DNA from: Ornithinibacillus salinisoli
GTDB lineage: Bacteria; Bacillota; Bacilli; Bacillales; Amphibacillaceae
DNA: 64,000 nt
Assembly (NCBI RefSeq): GCF_042682545.1
Contig: NZ_JBHUHQ010000041.1
Reading direction: 5' to 3' (one strand)
The number at the start of each line of letters is the position of its first letter. Position 1 is the first letter of the stretch. This document shows, one piece after another, positions 26,081 through 35,381 of this stretch. A program made the position numbers and the translations under genes. Below the pieces are notes generated by a model. The model was not told where the DNA came from. It worked only from the letters and a program-made list of their open reading frames with translations, and made no database searches.

Positions 26081-27049
26081 TCAATCATATCGGATTCTTG
26101 GATCAATAATACTGTAGAATATATCAGCAAGTAAGTTACCTATTAGGATAAGTACTCCTAGTATTAACGTAATAGCCATGACTACTGGAAAGTCACGATT
26201 GGTAACGGAACTGATAAACAGTGTTCCAAGTCCTGGGTATTGAAAGACTTGCTCGGTAATAACCGCTCCACTTAGTAAAACTCCAATTTCAAATCCCATT
26301 AAGGTGATAATTGGAATAAGTGCATTTCGAAGGGTATGTTTATAAAGCACATTACGGTCAGACATTCCTTTTGCCTTGGCGGTCCGTATATAATCACTAC
26401 CAAGAACATCTAGTACCTCCGAACGCATGTAGCGCATATAGGTAGCTGTTCCAGCTAGTCCAAGTGTTATACCCGGTAACACCATGTGGTGAATACGGTC
26501 TAAGAAGGCTTCAAATCCGGTTACGCCAGGTGCGGATAATGTACCTTGGGCGGGAAACCACCCTAAATTTATAGCTAGAAAGTAAATGGCAATTAGCCCA
26601 AAAAAGAAATTAGGAATTGCTAAACCTAGAAAACCGAATCCAGTCGCCGTATAATCCAGTAGGGAGTAAGGCTTTCTTGCAGAGTATATTCCTATTGGTA
26701 TGGCAACAATGATCGTAATAAATAGTGAAAATAAACCTAAGTAAAGTGTATTTGCGACACGAGCCTCAATCAATTCTGCAACAGAACGGCCATTAAATAT
26801 TAAAGATTTACCGAAATCTCCCTGCGCAGTAGAGCTTAACCAATTCCAATATTGAACAGGAATTGGGTCGTTTAATCCTAATGCTTCTCGTTGTTGTTCA
26901 TAAACTTCTGGGTTCACAGTTGGATCGGCAAGCTGCTGTCCTGTTAAAGCATCACCTGGCGCTGCCTTAGCGAGCCCGAATACAATTACTGTCAGGGCGA
27001 AAAGCATCGGAATAAAAACAAGTATGCGACGAACGATATATTTGTACAT
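26081..27049 (-). CDS. appB: Oligopeptide ABC transporter permease AppB
   Basis: The 322-residue DppB/OppB-type permease begins MYKYIVRRILVFIPMLFALTVIVFGL and has six membrane helices with the EAA motif region TAKAKGMSDRNVLYKHTLRNALIPI. Ribosome site GGGGGG. It lies downstream of the appA terminator, so its expression probably depends on read-through, which would keep permease levels below those of the binding protein. Confidence 0.87.
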   Translation of the reverse strand: MYKYIVRRILVFIPMLFALTVIVFGLAKAAPGDALTGQQLADPTVNPEVYEQQREALGLNDPIPVQYWNWLSSTAQGDFGKSLIFNGRSVAELIEARVANTLYLGLFSLFITIIVAIPIGIYSARKPYSLLDYTATGFGFLGLAIPNFFFGLIAIYFLAINLGWFPAQGTLSAPGVTGFEAFLDRIHHMVLPGITLGLAGTATYMRYMRSEVLDVLGSDYIRTAKAKGMSDRNVLYKHTLRNALIPIITLMGFEIGVLLSGAVITEQVFQYPGLGTLFISSVTNRDFPVVMAITLILGVLILIGNLLADIFYSIIDPRIRYD

Positions 27050-27116
27050 CTAATTCCCCCCGGTCTTTAGGACATTGTTTTGGTAGTATTGGTGTAATGT
27101 ATGTAATTTAAAAGGA

Positions 27117-27148
27117 AAAGAGCATGCGGTGTGTTCCACACGCTCTTT
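27117..27148 (-). terminator. Intercistronic terminator/attenuator between appA and appB
   Basis: On the minus strand AAAGAGC pairs with GCTCTTT and the inner GTGTG with CACAC, leaving a five-base bulge, followed by T-rich CCTTTTAAATT. Its place directly after the binding-protein gene fits partial termination that raises appA mRNA over appBC. Confidence 0.7.
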
Positions 27149-27164
27149 ATCCAGTTAACAATTC

Positions 27165-28982
27165 CTACTCAGATACCCACCATAATTGAGGGTCATTATT
27201 GAAACCATATGGCATTGGATCGATACCATTCACACGCTCGTTGAACGCATAAATTTTATTTTGTGCATACAGTAATAAGGCAGGTAGATCGTCAGAGAAC
27301 AGTCCTTGCCACTCACTATAGACATCTTCACGATATGATTGATCAAATGCATCAGGTGGTGTGATACCGTCAGTGATTAACTGATCAGAATCTGGGTTAT
27401 TCCAACGACCAAAGTTATATGCATCTTTTGATCTCCATAAGCCAGAAGGATCTGGGTCACCACTACCTAGGCTCCAACCAAGTAAATATAGATCCCAATC
27501 TTCATTGTTATTTGTTAAATCTTCAACATATGCAGACATTTCTTTTGGTTGTCTTAAATCAACCTGGATTCCTGCTTGCTCAATCATTTGTGCAAGAATT
27601 GGTGCTGATCTTTCACGAAGTTGGTTACCAGTTGGGTAGTTTAAGTTAACAACCCATTCTTCACCATCAGGAGTATCCCTATATCCATCACCATCAGCAT
27701 CAACATAACCTGCATCATCTAATAGTGATCCTGCCATTTCAAGGTCCGCGCTATAATCTGTACCTGCAGCATCATCATATGCCCAGAACTGCTGTGCAAT
27801 TGGAGCATTGATAACAGAACCATGACCAAGTAGTAACTCTTCTACGATTGCTTGGCGATCAATTGTATATGCGATCGCTTGTCGTACAAGTTTTTCACTC
27901 ATATCTTCATTTGGAATCCAATTTTCTGGGTTAATTTCACCGCTTGCAGCATCTTCATCTGTACGATGGTTGTGGATGAAGCCCATCAATTGATATCCAA
28001 AGTCAGGTTGTTCAATAATTTCAATATGATCTTGAGATGCAACAGACTCATAGTCGGCTGCTGGTACACCATTTGGATCAGCGATGAAATCAATTTCTCC
28101 GCTTTCCAATAGACCTAAAATAACGGACTGGTCAACAATACGCCATGTAACAGAATCTAGGTATGGTTCACCTTGCCAGTAATCAGCATGCTTTTCTAAT
28201 ACATACTGCTCACGTTCAAGCATTTCTGAGAACTTGAATGGACCAGTACCAATTACTTCCCCTGCATTAAGTGTTGCAGGGTGTTCAGGCATTTCCGCTA
28301 CTGGAACATCTGCAAAAACATGCTCAGGAATAATTTGGAATGCAACATCTTTTAAAATTGTAACGTTAGACTGAGCGAATTTAAATGTAACCGTGTAATC
28401 GTCTTCAGCAACAACGCCTTCGAATTCATCAGTTTCCCCGTTTACGAATTCTTCATATCCTACTAATTTATCAACATATTCAGTACGAACACCACCAGCT
28501 TCAATATAGCCAGGGCTTGCCATTGTTTTGTAAGTGAAGACTACGTCGTCAGCTGTGAATTCTTCTCCATCATGCCATTTAACACCTTCTTCAAGGTATA
28601 ACGTAATTTCTGTGTTATCTTCATTGATATCCCAGTCATGAGCTAAACCAGGACCAAATGCCATCGTTTCATCTTGTGTAAGTAGTCCTTCGTGGGTGAA
28701 GTCTAAAATATTTGCTTCATATGCTTCCTCGTAGAAAATAGGGTTGAAAACACCTGCAGGAGCAGTATCCATAGCACCAACTAGATTTCCACCCATTTGA
28801 GGCTCATCATTCGCTGGTTCTTCATCCTCTTCGTCAGTATCAGATCCTGGATCTTCTGTTTGCTCATCAGGATCCTCACCTTCTCCTTCATTGGCAGTAT
28901 CGTTATTACAAGCGGCTAACACGATACCAAAGAGTAACATTAAAATAAGGAAAGCCAATTTAACATTAAAACGTTTTAACAA
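27165..28982 (-). CDS. appA: Oligopeptide-binding lipoprotein AppA (SBP family 5)
   Basis: The 605-residue protein has a lipoprotein signal with lipobox LAAC (Cys25), a highly acidic linker (about 30-58) and a family 5 solute-binding domain. Motifs include TLYLEEGVKWHDGEEFTADDVVFTY and the ligand-cleft region typical of OppA/AppA. It captures oligopeptides outside the cell for the AppBCDF importer. TTG 28982 is eight bases after AAGGGGGA, so TTG is the start. The acidic linker is longer than in most homologues and suits a salt-adapted organism. Confidence 0.87.
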   Translation of the reverse strand: MLKRFNVKLAFLILMLLFGIVLAACNNDTANEGEGEDPDEQTEDPGSDTDEEDEEPANDEPQMGGNLVGAMDTAPAGVFNPIFYEEAYEANILDFTHEGLLTQDETMAFGPGLAHDWDINEDNTEITLYLEEGVKWHDGEEFTADDVVFTYKTMASPGYIEAGGVRTEYVDKLVGYEEFVNGETDEFEGVVAEDDYTVTFKFAQSNVTILKDVAFQIIPEHVFADVPVAEMPEHPATLNAGEVIGTGPFKFSEMLEREQYVLEKHADYWQGEPYLDSVTWRIVDQSVILGLLESGEIDFIADPNGVPAADYESVASQDHIEIIEQPDFGYQLMGFIHNHRTDEDAASGEINPENWIPNEDMSEKLVRQAIAYTIDRQAIVEELLLGHGSVINAPIAQQFWAYDDAAGTDYSADLEMAGSLLDDAGYVDADGDGYRDTPDGEEWVVNLNYPTGNQLRERSAPILAQMIEQAGIQVDLRQPKEMSAYVEDLTNNNEDWDLYLLGWSLGSGDPDPSGLWRSKDAYNFGRWNNPDSDQLITDGITPPDAFDQSYREDVYSEWQGLFSDDLPALLLYAQNKIYAFNERVNGIDPMPYGFNNDPQLWWVSE

Positions 28983-29010
28983 AAGAAATTCCCCCTTTAC
29001 AAAATTTAAA

Positions 29011-29043
29011 TTATTTTTTACTACAAGTTAACGATGTCTTCAT
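29011..29043 (-). CDS. Possible 10-codon leader peptide ORF upstream of appA
   Basis: Between appF and appA lies GGGAGGTGATC, an almost perfect complement of the 16S rRNA 3' end, immediately followed by ATG and a ten-codon frame (MKTSLTCSKK). The ribosome site is stronger than that of appA itself, and no other gene begins here. The frame ends 28 bases before the appA start. It may be a translated leader controlling appA, or the ribosome site may serve mRNA stability. Small size limits confidence. Confidence 0.4.
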   Translation of the reverse strand: MKTSLTCSKK

Positions 29044-29118
29044 GATCACCTCCCTATAGCTGATAAAATTTATTAGAAAGCTTGACACATAGCCAAGTAC
29101 TAATAATAGAATCAATAT

Positions 29119-30150
29119 TTATGAGTACAGATGACAGGCAACAAAATGACCATCTTCTTTTTCTATTAGTTCAGGTCTATCTGTTACACATTTATCATGT
29201 GCTAATGGGCATCTCGTTCTAAAAGTACAGCCCGAAGGAGGATTTGCTGGACTTGGTAGGTCTCCAGACAATTTGATACGCTCCCTAGAAATACTAGCAC
29301 TTTCATTCGTATCAACAACAGGTATTGATGAGAGCAAGCCTTTTGTATAAGGATGCAGCGGGTTATTATACAACTCTTTCTTAGGTGCGATCTCAGCAAT
29401 CCTTCCTAAATACATAACAGCAACTCGATCACTTATGTGTTTTACAACACTTAGATCATGCGCAATAAAGAGATAAGTTAGTCCCAATTCGTCTTGGAGA
29501 TCTTTCATTAAATTAAGCACCTGAGCTTGTATGGACACATCCAATGCAGAAACGGGTTCATCGCAAATGACAAATTTTGGGTCCAGCACCAATGCTCGGG
29601 CAATGCTTATCCGCTGTCGTTGCCCTCCGGAGAATTCATGTGGATATTTTTGTAAGTCGCTTCGACGTAATCCTACCTTTTCAATCATTTCTGCGGCTTT
29701 TTGTTTTCGTTCTGTCTTTGATAATGATGTTTGAACTATTAATGGTTCCTCGATCAGTTCTCCTACGCTCATCTTCGAATTTAAAGAGGCGAAAGGGTCT
29801 TGGAAAACAATCTGCATATCGCGACGGTATTTATTCATTTCTTTTTTGTTTAATTTGGAAATATCCACATCATTAAAGCTGATTATTCCTTCTGTTGGAT
29901 TCAATAAACGAAGCATTACTCTTCCTAATGTTGATTTACCAGATCCAGATTCCCCTACAATTCCAAGTGTTTCTCCTTTATGTATTTGGAATGAAATATC
30001 ATCAACTGCTTTTAAATGTCCAACGGTGCGTTTTAATATACCACCTTTAATTGGAAAGTATTTTTTTACATTTTTTACATCGACAAGTACTTCTTTTTCT
30101 AATTCATCTTGTTTCACTATTTCTGCTAGATTTTTTTCCAGACTAGTCAA
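29119..30150 (-). CDS. appF: Oligopeptide ABC transporter ATPase AppF
   Basis: The 343-residue ATPase has Walker A GESGSGKST, signature FSGGQRQRISIARAL, Walker B FVICDEPVSALD and the OppF-type C-terminal Cys segment (CTFRTRCPLAHDKC). I choose TTG 30150, seven bases after GGGAGG, giving an 8-base overlap with appD; the longer in-frame ATG start lies inside appD without a ribosome site. It pairs with AppD to power peptide uptake. Confidence 0.87.
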   Translation of the reverse strand: MTSLEKNLAEIVKQDELEKEVLVDVKNVKKYFPIKGGILKRTVGHLKAVDDISFQIHKGETLGIVGESGSGKSTLGRVMLRLLNPTEGIISFNDVDISKLNKKEMNKYRRDMQIVFQDPFASLNSKMSVGELIEEPLIVQTSLSKTERKQKAAEMIEKVGLRRSDLQKYPHEFSGGQRQRISIARALVLDPKFVICDEPVSALDVSIQAQVLNLMKDLQDELGLTYLFIAHDLSVVKHISDRVAVMYLGRIAEIAPKKELYNNPLHPYTKGLLSSIPVVDTNESASISRERIKLSGDLPSPANPPSGCTFRTRCPLAHDKCVTDRPELIEKEDGHFVACHLYS

Positions 30151-31135
30151 GAGAATTCCTCCCGTCTTCATAAAGATGGCAACGAACATAATGGTTCGTA
30201 TCAATTTGTTCAAGCTCCGGGTTTGACTGTGTACATTTCTCCATTACATAGGGACAACGAGTGGAGAAGCGACAGCCATTAGGGAAATCTGATGCAGGTG
30301 GTACAGTTCCTTTAATAGCCCCTAATCGATCCACATCTTCATCCAGGTTTGGTAAACTATCTAACAACCCTTTTGTGTACGGGTGCTTGGTACCTCGTAG
30401 TAAGTGTTTCGTAGGTGCATGTTCAACGATTTGGCCACCGTACATAACCATCACTCGGTCCGCATATTCGGAAACAACACCTAAATCATGAGTTATTAAT
30501 AATAGGGCCATATTAAATTTCTCTTTCATCTCTACCATTAGATCCAATATTTGTGCTTGAATTGTAACGTCAAGGGCTGTTGTTGGTTCATCAGCTATTA
30601 ATAGGCTAGGTTCACAAGATATTGCCATTGCAATCATAACCCGCTGTCGCATTCCGCCGGAAAGTTGATGAGGGTATTCATCAAATACTTCGCTAGCTCG
30701 CGGTATTCCAACTGTTTGTAGTAACTCAATTGCACGAAGTCGTGCCTCTTTTTTAGTCAACTTTTTATGCTTCCGAAGCATTTCAGTGATCTGATTGCCA
30801 ATAGTATAAACAGGATTTAGTGCTGTCATCGGCTCTTGGAAAATCATTGCAATATCGTTTCCACGTATTTTAGTCATTTTTTTTGCGGATAATTGGAGTA
30901 ATTCCTCTCCATCCATTTGGATGGTACCGTCAATAATTCTCCCTGGTTTATTAATAAGTTGCATGACTGAAAGTGCTGTAATACTTTTACCACTACCGGA
31001 TTCACCTACAAGAGCAACTGTTTCACCTGGGTAAATTGAAAATGAAATATCGTCAACAGCTTTTGCAATTTGATCTTGGTTTAAGTAAAAGTAGGTCTTA
31101 AGGCTCTCCACATTCAATACTGGTTGTTTTGACAT
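30143..31135 (-). CDS. appD: Oligopeptide ABC transporter ATPase AppD
   Basis: The 330-residue ATPase has Walker A GESGSGKS, signature LSGGMRQRVMIAMA, Walker B LLIADEPTTALD and the C-terminal Cys cluster CRFSTRCPYVMEKC found in OppD/DppD proteins. It is the first gene of the operon in the order D-F-A-B-C, which matches the B. subtilis app operon rather than opp (A-B-C-D-F). Ribosome site GGAGTG. Confidence 0.87.
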   Translation of the reverse strand: MSKQPVLNVESLKTYFYLNQDQIAKAVDDISFSIYPGETVALVGESGSGKSITALSVMQLINKPGRIIDGTIQMDGEELLQLSAKKMTKIRGNDIAMIFQEPMTALNPVYTIGNQITEMLRKHKKLTKKEARLRAIELLQTVGIPRASEVFDEYPHQLSGGMRQRVMIAMAISCEPSLLIADEPTTALDVTIQAQILDLMVEMKEKFNMALLLITHDLGVVSEYADRVMVMYGGQIVEHAPTKHLLRGTKHPYTKGLLDSLPNLDEDVDRLGAIKGTVPPASDFPNGCRFSTRCPYVMEKCTQSNPELEQIDTNHYVRCHLYEDGRNSLD

Positions 31136-31474
31136 AGAAACACTCCATTCCGAAAATTAAGAAAATTATAACGATAAATATGTAGTTAAAAAGTAGTGTA
31201 AAGCTATTAAATTCTAAGGTGTAAAATTTTGAAGTTAATTGTTGAATTTTTTACGATTTTAAAGAAGGGTGTGCGTATATTCTAGGTTGATTGCTATCAT
31301 ATACTAGATGGTTGTGGACTATAGGTGTTGTTAGTAACTGAATAAATAGTAGTATTTTATATACACATTAAATAATGTAGGTTAATTTGTCAAGACTAAA
31401 TTTTTCAAAAATTTAAAATCACATATGAAGGCAAAAATAAGCCCTCATGCGTGTGGATTCGCTGAGAGCAAATT
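31136..31474. other. Intergenic region between appD and the membrane protein gene
   Basis: This very AT-rich stretch holds the app promoter region near 31153-31170 and a near-palindromic AATTTTTCAAAAATT at 31399-31413. No coding frame with a ribosome site and no strong hairpin was seen. Confidence 0.5.
31153..31170 (-). promoter_or_regulatory. Candidate app promoter -10 with overlapping CodY-like box
   Basis: On the minus strand a TATAAT (31165-31170) overlaps AATTTTCTTAATTTT (31153-31167), which differs from the CodY consensus AATTTTCWGAAAATT at three positions. Repression of peptide uptake by CodY is established in B. subtilis; this site is a pattern match only. The -35 is poor. A second CodY-like palindrome (three mismatches) lies at 31399-31413. 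Confidence 0.35.
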
Positions 31475-31951
31475 TCAGACATATTTTTTTACTAAAATCC
31501 ATCGGATAATGGATCCGATGATTAGACCTATAGGAAGAAATAAAATAGGTAACCACATTGGACCTAATAAGTATCCAAATATTGTAAATGAAGGAGAAAA
31601 AATTAAGCCTACTGTTACAAAATAGGCAGAGAATACGAGGGGTAAGTATGAAAATGGTTTCTTTCCGCCACCGGCATCTTTATATGCATCCCAAATCGCA
31701 AAAAAGTATAAACAGGGATAAAACATTAACCATAAGTAGTTTGTCACTTCGATTGCCTCTTGAATTTGACCATTGAAGCTTAAAACAATAATTCGGTTAA
31801 AGTTTCCCATTACATTTATAATGAATTCTAAGGTAACAAATATTATTCCCTTAATGTACTTTTTATTTAATAATTGAGCAAAACCGGGTAAGGCAATACT
31901 CCATAATAATGCTTCCAATCGTTTACTTTTACTATTTATCTTTGTCTCCAT
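31475..31951 (-). CDS. Small multi-pass membrane protein
   Basis: The 158-residue protein has four or five hydrophobic segments, beginning after a basic N-terminus (KSKRLEALLWSIALPGFAQLLNKKYIKGI), a pattern shared with TM2/DUF5683-like proteins. It contains DAYKDAGGGKKP between helices. No catalytic motif is visible and its function is unknown. It is a single gene on the minus strand. Confidence 0.65.
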   Translation of the reverse strand: METKINSKSKRLEALLWSIALPGFAQLLNKKYIKGIIFVTLEFIINVMGNFNRIIVLSFNGQIQEAIEVTNYLWLMFYPCLYFFAIWDAYKDAGGGKKPFSYLPLVFSAYFVTVGLIFSPSFTIFGYLLGPMWLPILFLPIGLIIGSIIRWILVKKYV

Positions 31952-32061
31952 AATGTCATACCTTATTCTGCATATTTTATGATAGGGGCTGTTATTGTTA
32001 GTATTCGTTCCTTATGATGGATAATCAGACTAATTTGGTTGAGATGATATTTTAGCATAGT

Positions 32062-33078
32062 TTATTCATTTCCCTTCTTAAATTTTGCTAATTTTTCACG
32101 ATCCACCATTTTCGGTGGTTCCTCCATCCATTTATGTTTAATCATAATATTGGCACCATCCTCACAATATAGAGCTACTTCCCCCATTAATCTGGTATAT
32201 TGAGTGGCAATATCTCGTCTTAGATTTGCAGAGATGCTTTGCCCATAAAAGCCAATTCCCTGCACGATCATCCCGGATGTATGATACATCATTAACTTAT
32301 CCGAAAAAGGGGAAACATTGGATGAGGAAGTTACCATAGAATCAGAACCCATTGGATTTGGCACGTCACTCCCTTGCAGGATTTCACTAAGAATATTAAT
32401 ATGCTTTTGTGCGATGTCAATACCACGTAATAAGTATGATTTTACTTCTTTATTCGTTGTCACTTGACTAAATCCCATAAGTAAAGCAGCACCCAATGCA
32501 TTCCGTTTTATGTTTGAATGAAGATTTGCTATTTCTGGGGCAGCTAATGTTCTTCGTTCGCCAAGCCAACCTGTTAAGAAGTTTGGTTTATTAACAAAGT
32601 CTATTTCCTTAGGGGTAGGTATTACAGGTGGTTTTACAAAAATTCCTTTTGTTAAAGAGATATTTACAGTCTTGTGGTGCAGTCTATTAAAATTTGAATG
32701 TAAATTGGAGTAATAAGTATACACATCTTCTCTCGTGCTGTTGCTTATTGCCGTGGATGCATATTTCATCCCCAACGAACATTCATTTAAGATATAATTG
32801 AGCATAAATCCATCAGAGTATAATTTGGGTGCTTCCTGATTAATATCGTCTTCTGTGAATCCTACTGGAATCGGATGACCTGCTTCTTTGATCATTTCAG
32901 TTAACTTGTCCAAAGCTTCTATAGCCATGTTGAAAATATCTTGTATAACTGGTTTGATTTCCTCATCTTCTACTTTATTAATAAAATACGACGAAACACC
33001 TTTCGTAAGACTAGCATTCATATATGAAGTCCATAGGTGTGATATTTCTGATGCCGTTAAGGGTATATTGTGTTGCAT
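32062..33078 (-). CDS. DUF3231 family protein (CotF-like helical repeats)
   Basis: The 338-residue protein consists of two homologous helical halves (ASEISHLWTSYMNASLTKGVSSYFI and APEIANLHSNIKRNALGAALLMGF), the layout of DUF3231, a ferritin-like-fold family common in Bacillus and related to spore coat CotF. The C-terminus is Lys-rich. Ribosome site AAGGAGG is strong. It is a stand-alone gene. Its role is unknown; a spore or stress protein is plausible. Confidence 0.78.
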   Translation of the reverse strand: MQHNIPLTASEISHLWTSYMNASLTKGVSSYFINKVEDEEIKPVIQDIFNMAIEALDKLTEMIKEAGHPIPVGFTEDDINQEAPKLYSDGFMLNYILNECSLGMKYASTAISNSTREDVYTYYSNLHSNFNRLHHKTVNISLTKGIFVKPPVIPTPKEIDFVNKPNFLTGWLGERRTLAAPEIANLHSNIKRNALGAALLMGFSQVTTNKEVKSYLLRGIDIAQKHINILSEILQGSDVPNPMGSDSMVTSSSNVSPFSDKLMMYHTSGMIVQGIGFYGQSISANLRRDIATQYTRLMGEVALYCEDGANIMIKHKWMEEPPKMVDREKLAKFKKGNE

Positions 33079-33230
33079 TATTTTCCTCCTTCATTAAACA
33101 CGATGTTTTTTATAGGTTGGCGCTAAATTTAAGACTTATACTTAATAAATTCGAAAAGAATTATTCCATCCGTGTGAATTGGGTTGTAGGACGATTAATG
33201 CTATAATATAGGACATCGAGGTGGTAACAT

Positions 33231-34754
33231 ATGGAATTAGATACTTATTTATCATTAGACGCTACGGATATGGCTCAGCTAGTCAAGAATAGAGAAATAA
33301 AATCAAAAGAATTATTACAGTTAAGTATAGATCAACTGGAAAAAGTTAATCCATCCTTGAACGCTGTCGTGAGACATAGGAAAGAAAAGGTACTACAAGA
33401 AACGGAAAGTCCGTTAAACTACGATGCTCCTTTTATGGGGGTTCCTATTTTATTAAAAAATATTTCTCAGGCATTACGAAACGAGCCCTTGACATCGGGT
33501 TCCAGATTATTAACATCCAATACAGCGAAGCAAGATTCAAACTTCGTGCAAAGAATTCGTCAAGCTGGTTTTCATTTTATAGGTCATACGAATACGCCAG
33601 AATTTGGACTGAAAAACATATCGGAACCTGAACTGTACGGTCCAACTCGAAATCCATGGAATATGGAATATTCTCCAGGGGGATCGAGTGGGGGAGCAGC
33701 AGCGGCGATCGCATCTGGGATCGTACCAATCGCTGGTGCAAGTGATGGTGGAGGTTCGATTAGGATTCCAGCATCTTTCACGGGATTATTCGGACTAAAA
33801 CCGACTAGAGGCCGTACACCAGTAGGACCTGGTGTGGGGAGACAATGGCAAGGTGCATCAATTGATTTTGTTCTTAGTAGATCGGTTAGAGACAGTGCAG
33901 CATTATTGGATATGTTACAGGTAATCCAACCAGAAGCAGCATTTCAAACTCCGCTGTTCATGGATGGATATAAACATACCTTGGATCAACCTTTTGTACG
34001 CACATTAAAAATTGGCTTTACAACAGAATCTCCAGTTGGAACACCAGTGTCTGAGGAAGCTATTAAAGCAGTAGAAAAAACAGTGAAATGGCTTGAAAAA
34101 CAAGGACATCATGTCGAGGAAGTTGATAATGGTGTGGACGGTGTACAACTGATGAGAGATTATTACCTCATGAATAGTGGAGAGATAGCTTCTTTAGTCA
34201 ATCAACTTGAAAGAGGTTTAGGACGAGCAATTACTTCGGACGACGTGGAAATCGAGACTTGGTTACTGAATATAGCAGGTCAATCGGTCACAGCAGCAGA
34301 GTACTCAGCAAGCTTAACATCCTGGGATATTGCTGCCGCAAAAATGGCCAAGCTACATCAAACATACGATTTCTATGTGACTCCAGCCACAGCTTATACA
34401 GCGCCTAAAATAGGCGAGTTAACTCATACACCTACAGATCAGCAAATCTTGCGTGAGAAGATTAGTCGTGTCGGAAAACAAGAACAACAGGAACTAATTT
34501 ATGAGATGTTTCTACCAAGTTTAACGTATACCCCATATACGCAACTGGCTAACTTGACCGGTCAGCCTGCAATGTCACTGCCGGTTCACCAGTCAATAGG
34601 GGGATTACCACTAGGAGTTCAAGTTATGTCTGCTAAAGGAGAAGAACATCGGTTGTTGCAGTTGGCATATCAAATCGAACAATCTGATCTATGGGTAGGA
34701 ATGAACGGGAACCCATTTTTTGAACGTACCGTGGAGACTAGTAAGACTAAGTAA
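33231..34754 (+). CDS. Amidase-signature-family hydrolase
   Basis: The 507-residue enzyme shows the full amidase signature with the Ser-cisSer-Lys triad: K76 in GVPILLKNI, S152/S153 in SPGGSSGGAAAAIASG and S176 in DGGGSIRIPASF. It hydrolyses an amide of unknown structure. GatA-like tRNA amidotransferase is unlikely because gatC/gatB are absent, and the protein resembles general amidases of the nylon-oligomer type. It starts after GAGGTGG and is followed by a hairpin repeat that may end transcription. Confidence 0.82.
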   Translation: MELDTYLSLDATDMAQLVKNREIKSKELLQLSIDQLEKVNPSLNAVVRHRKEKVLQETESPLNYDAPFMGVPILLKNISQALRNEPLTSGSRLLTSNTAKQDSNFVQRIRQAGFHFIGHTNTPEFGLKNISEPELYGPTRNPWNMEYSPGGSSGGAAAAIASGIVPIAGASDGGGSIRIPASFTGLFGLKPTRGRTPVGPGVGRQWQGASIDFVLSRSVRDSAALLDMLQVIQPEAAFQTPLFMDGYKHTLDQPFVRTLKIGFTTESPVGTPVSEEAIKAVEKTVKWLEKQGHHVEEVDNGVDGVQLMRDYYLMNSGEIASLVNQLERGLGRAITSDDVEIETWLLNIAGQSVTAAEYSASLTSWDIAAAKMAKLHQTYDFYVTPATAYTAPKIGELTHTPTDQQILREKISRVGKQEQQELIYEMFLPSLTYTPYTQLANLTGQPAMSLPVHQSIGGLPLGVQVMSAKGEEHRLLQLAYQIEQSDLWVGMNGNPFFERTVETSKTK

Positions 34755-34755
34755 A

Positions 34756-34893
34756 AGGCTGGGACAAAATTGTATTAGTCAAAGAAAAATCCGAACTGTA
34801 ATTCAAAAATTCTATTTTCGAATTAGTTTGGATTTTTCTTTTGGGTTGTTTTCGTACTTTGTTGGTAATTATATATAGACTGTGTATTACTTA
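34756..34893. repeat. Dispersed intergenic repeat, copy 1 (hairpin)
   Basis: It begins AGGCTGGGACA and contains a long stem (AAAGAAAAATCC at 34781-34792 with GGATTTTTCTTT at 34830-34841, extended by AACT/AGTT). A closely similar copy lies at 63622-63762 with the same hairpin and flanks. GGCTGGGACA-type intergenic repeats are known in Bacillota. Here the hairpin may also terminate the amidase transcript. Confidence 0.75.
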
Positions 34894-34910
34894 AAAAGAT
34901 GGCGCACTTC

Positions 34911-35064
34911 AGAATAAAGTGCCAAACGGTCGTTCATAGTAGTAATGAAAGCCCGAATGAAGAGAATAAAGCGCCAAACGGTCGTTCATAGTAGTAATGA
35001 AAGCCCGAATGAAGAGAATAAAGCGCCAAACGGTCGTTCATAGTAGTGATGAAATCCCGAATGG
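34911..35064. repeat. 52-bp tandem repeat, three copies
   Basis: GCCAAACGGT occurs at 34921, 34973 and 35025, spaced exactly 52 bases. The three units are nearly identical, and each contains the inverted repeat TTCAT-N7-ATGAA. The period is not a multiple of three, so it is not coding. It lies about 320 bases upstream of the abgT-like gene. Confidence 0.88.
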
Positions 35065-35381
35065 TAAAGAAAAATTAACCAATGGTCACATGGCAGTTAC
35101 TGTGCATTTTTCCTCTCGTGTAATCGTTCGTCTATAGAGTCAAAAGTTACGGTTATGACCAGCTCCTTAAATCCTTCAAAAAGTTATCCCTTGTCATTCT
35201 CGTTTCAATCTTCGCTTTTAAAACAATCTTACGAAAAAATTCACTATTTTTACTTATTCATTTGCTATTTTAATTATTAGACTCCGAGTATATAATAAAC
35301 ACTGCACTATTTATACGTGTTATTTTCAGAATATTATCATTGGTTATTCTTTTCAACCAAGAAGGAAGGGGCATAATATAC
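35065..35381 (+). other. Leader/intergenic region before the AbgT-type transporter
   Basis: There is no coding frame with a ribosome site before ATG 35382. A TATAAT at 35291-35296 with a weak TTTTAA 17 bases upstream is a possible promoter. No strong hairpin was seen. Confidence 0.4.

Noticed and set aside
27852..28112. Open frame opposite appA
   Set aside because: It lies wholly inside appA on the other strand with no ribosome site; a shadow frame.
34911..35064. CRISPR array
   Set aside because: The 52-base units are fully tandem with no unique spacers and there are no cas genes.
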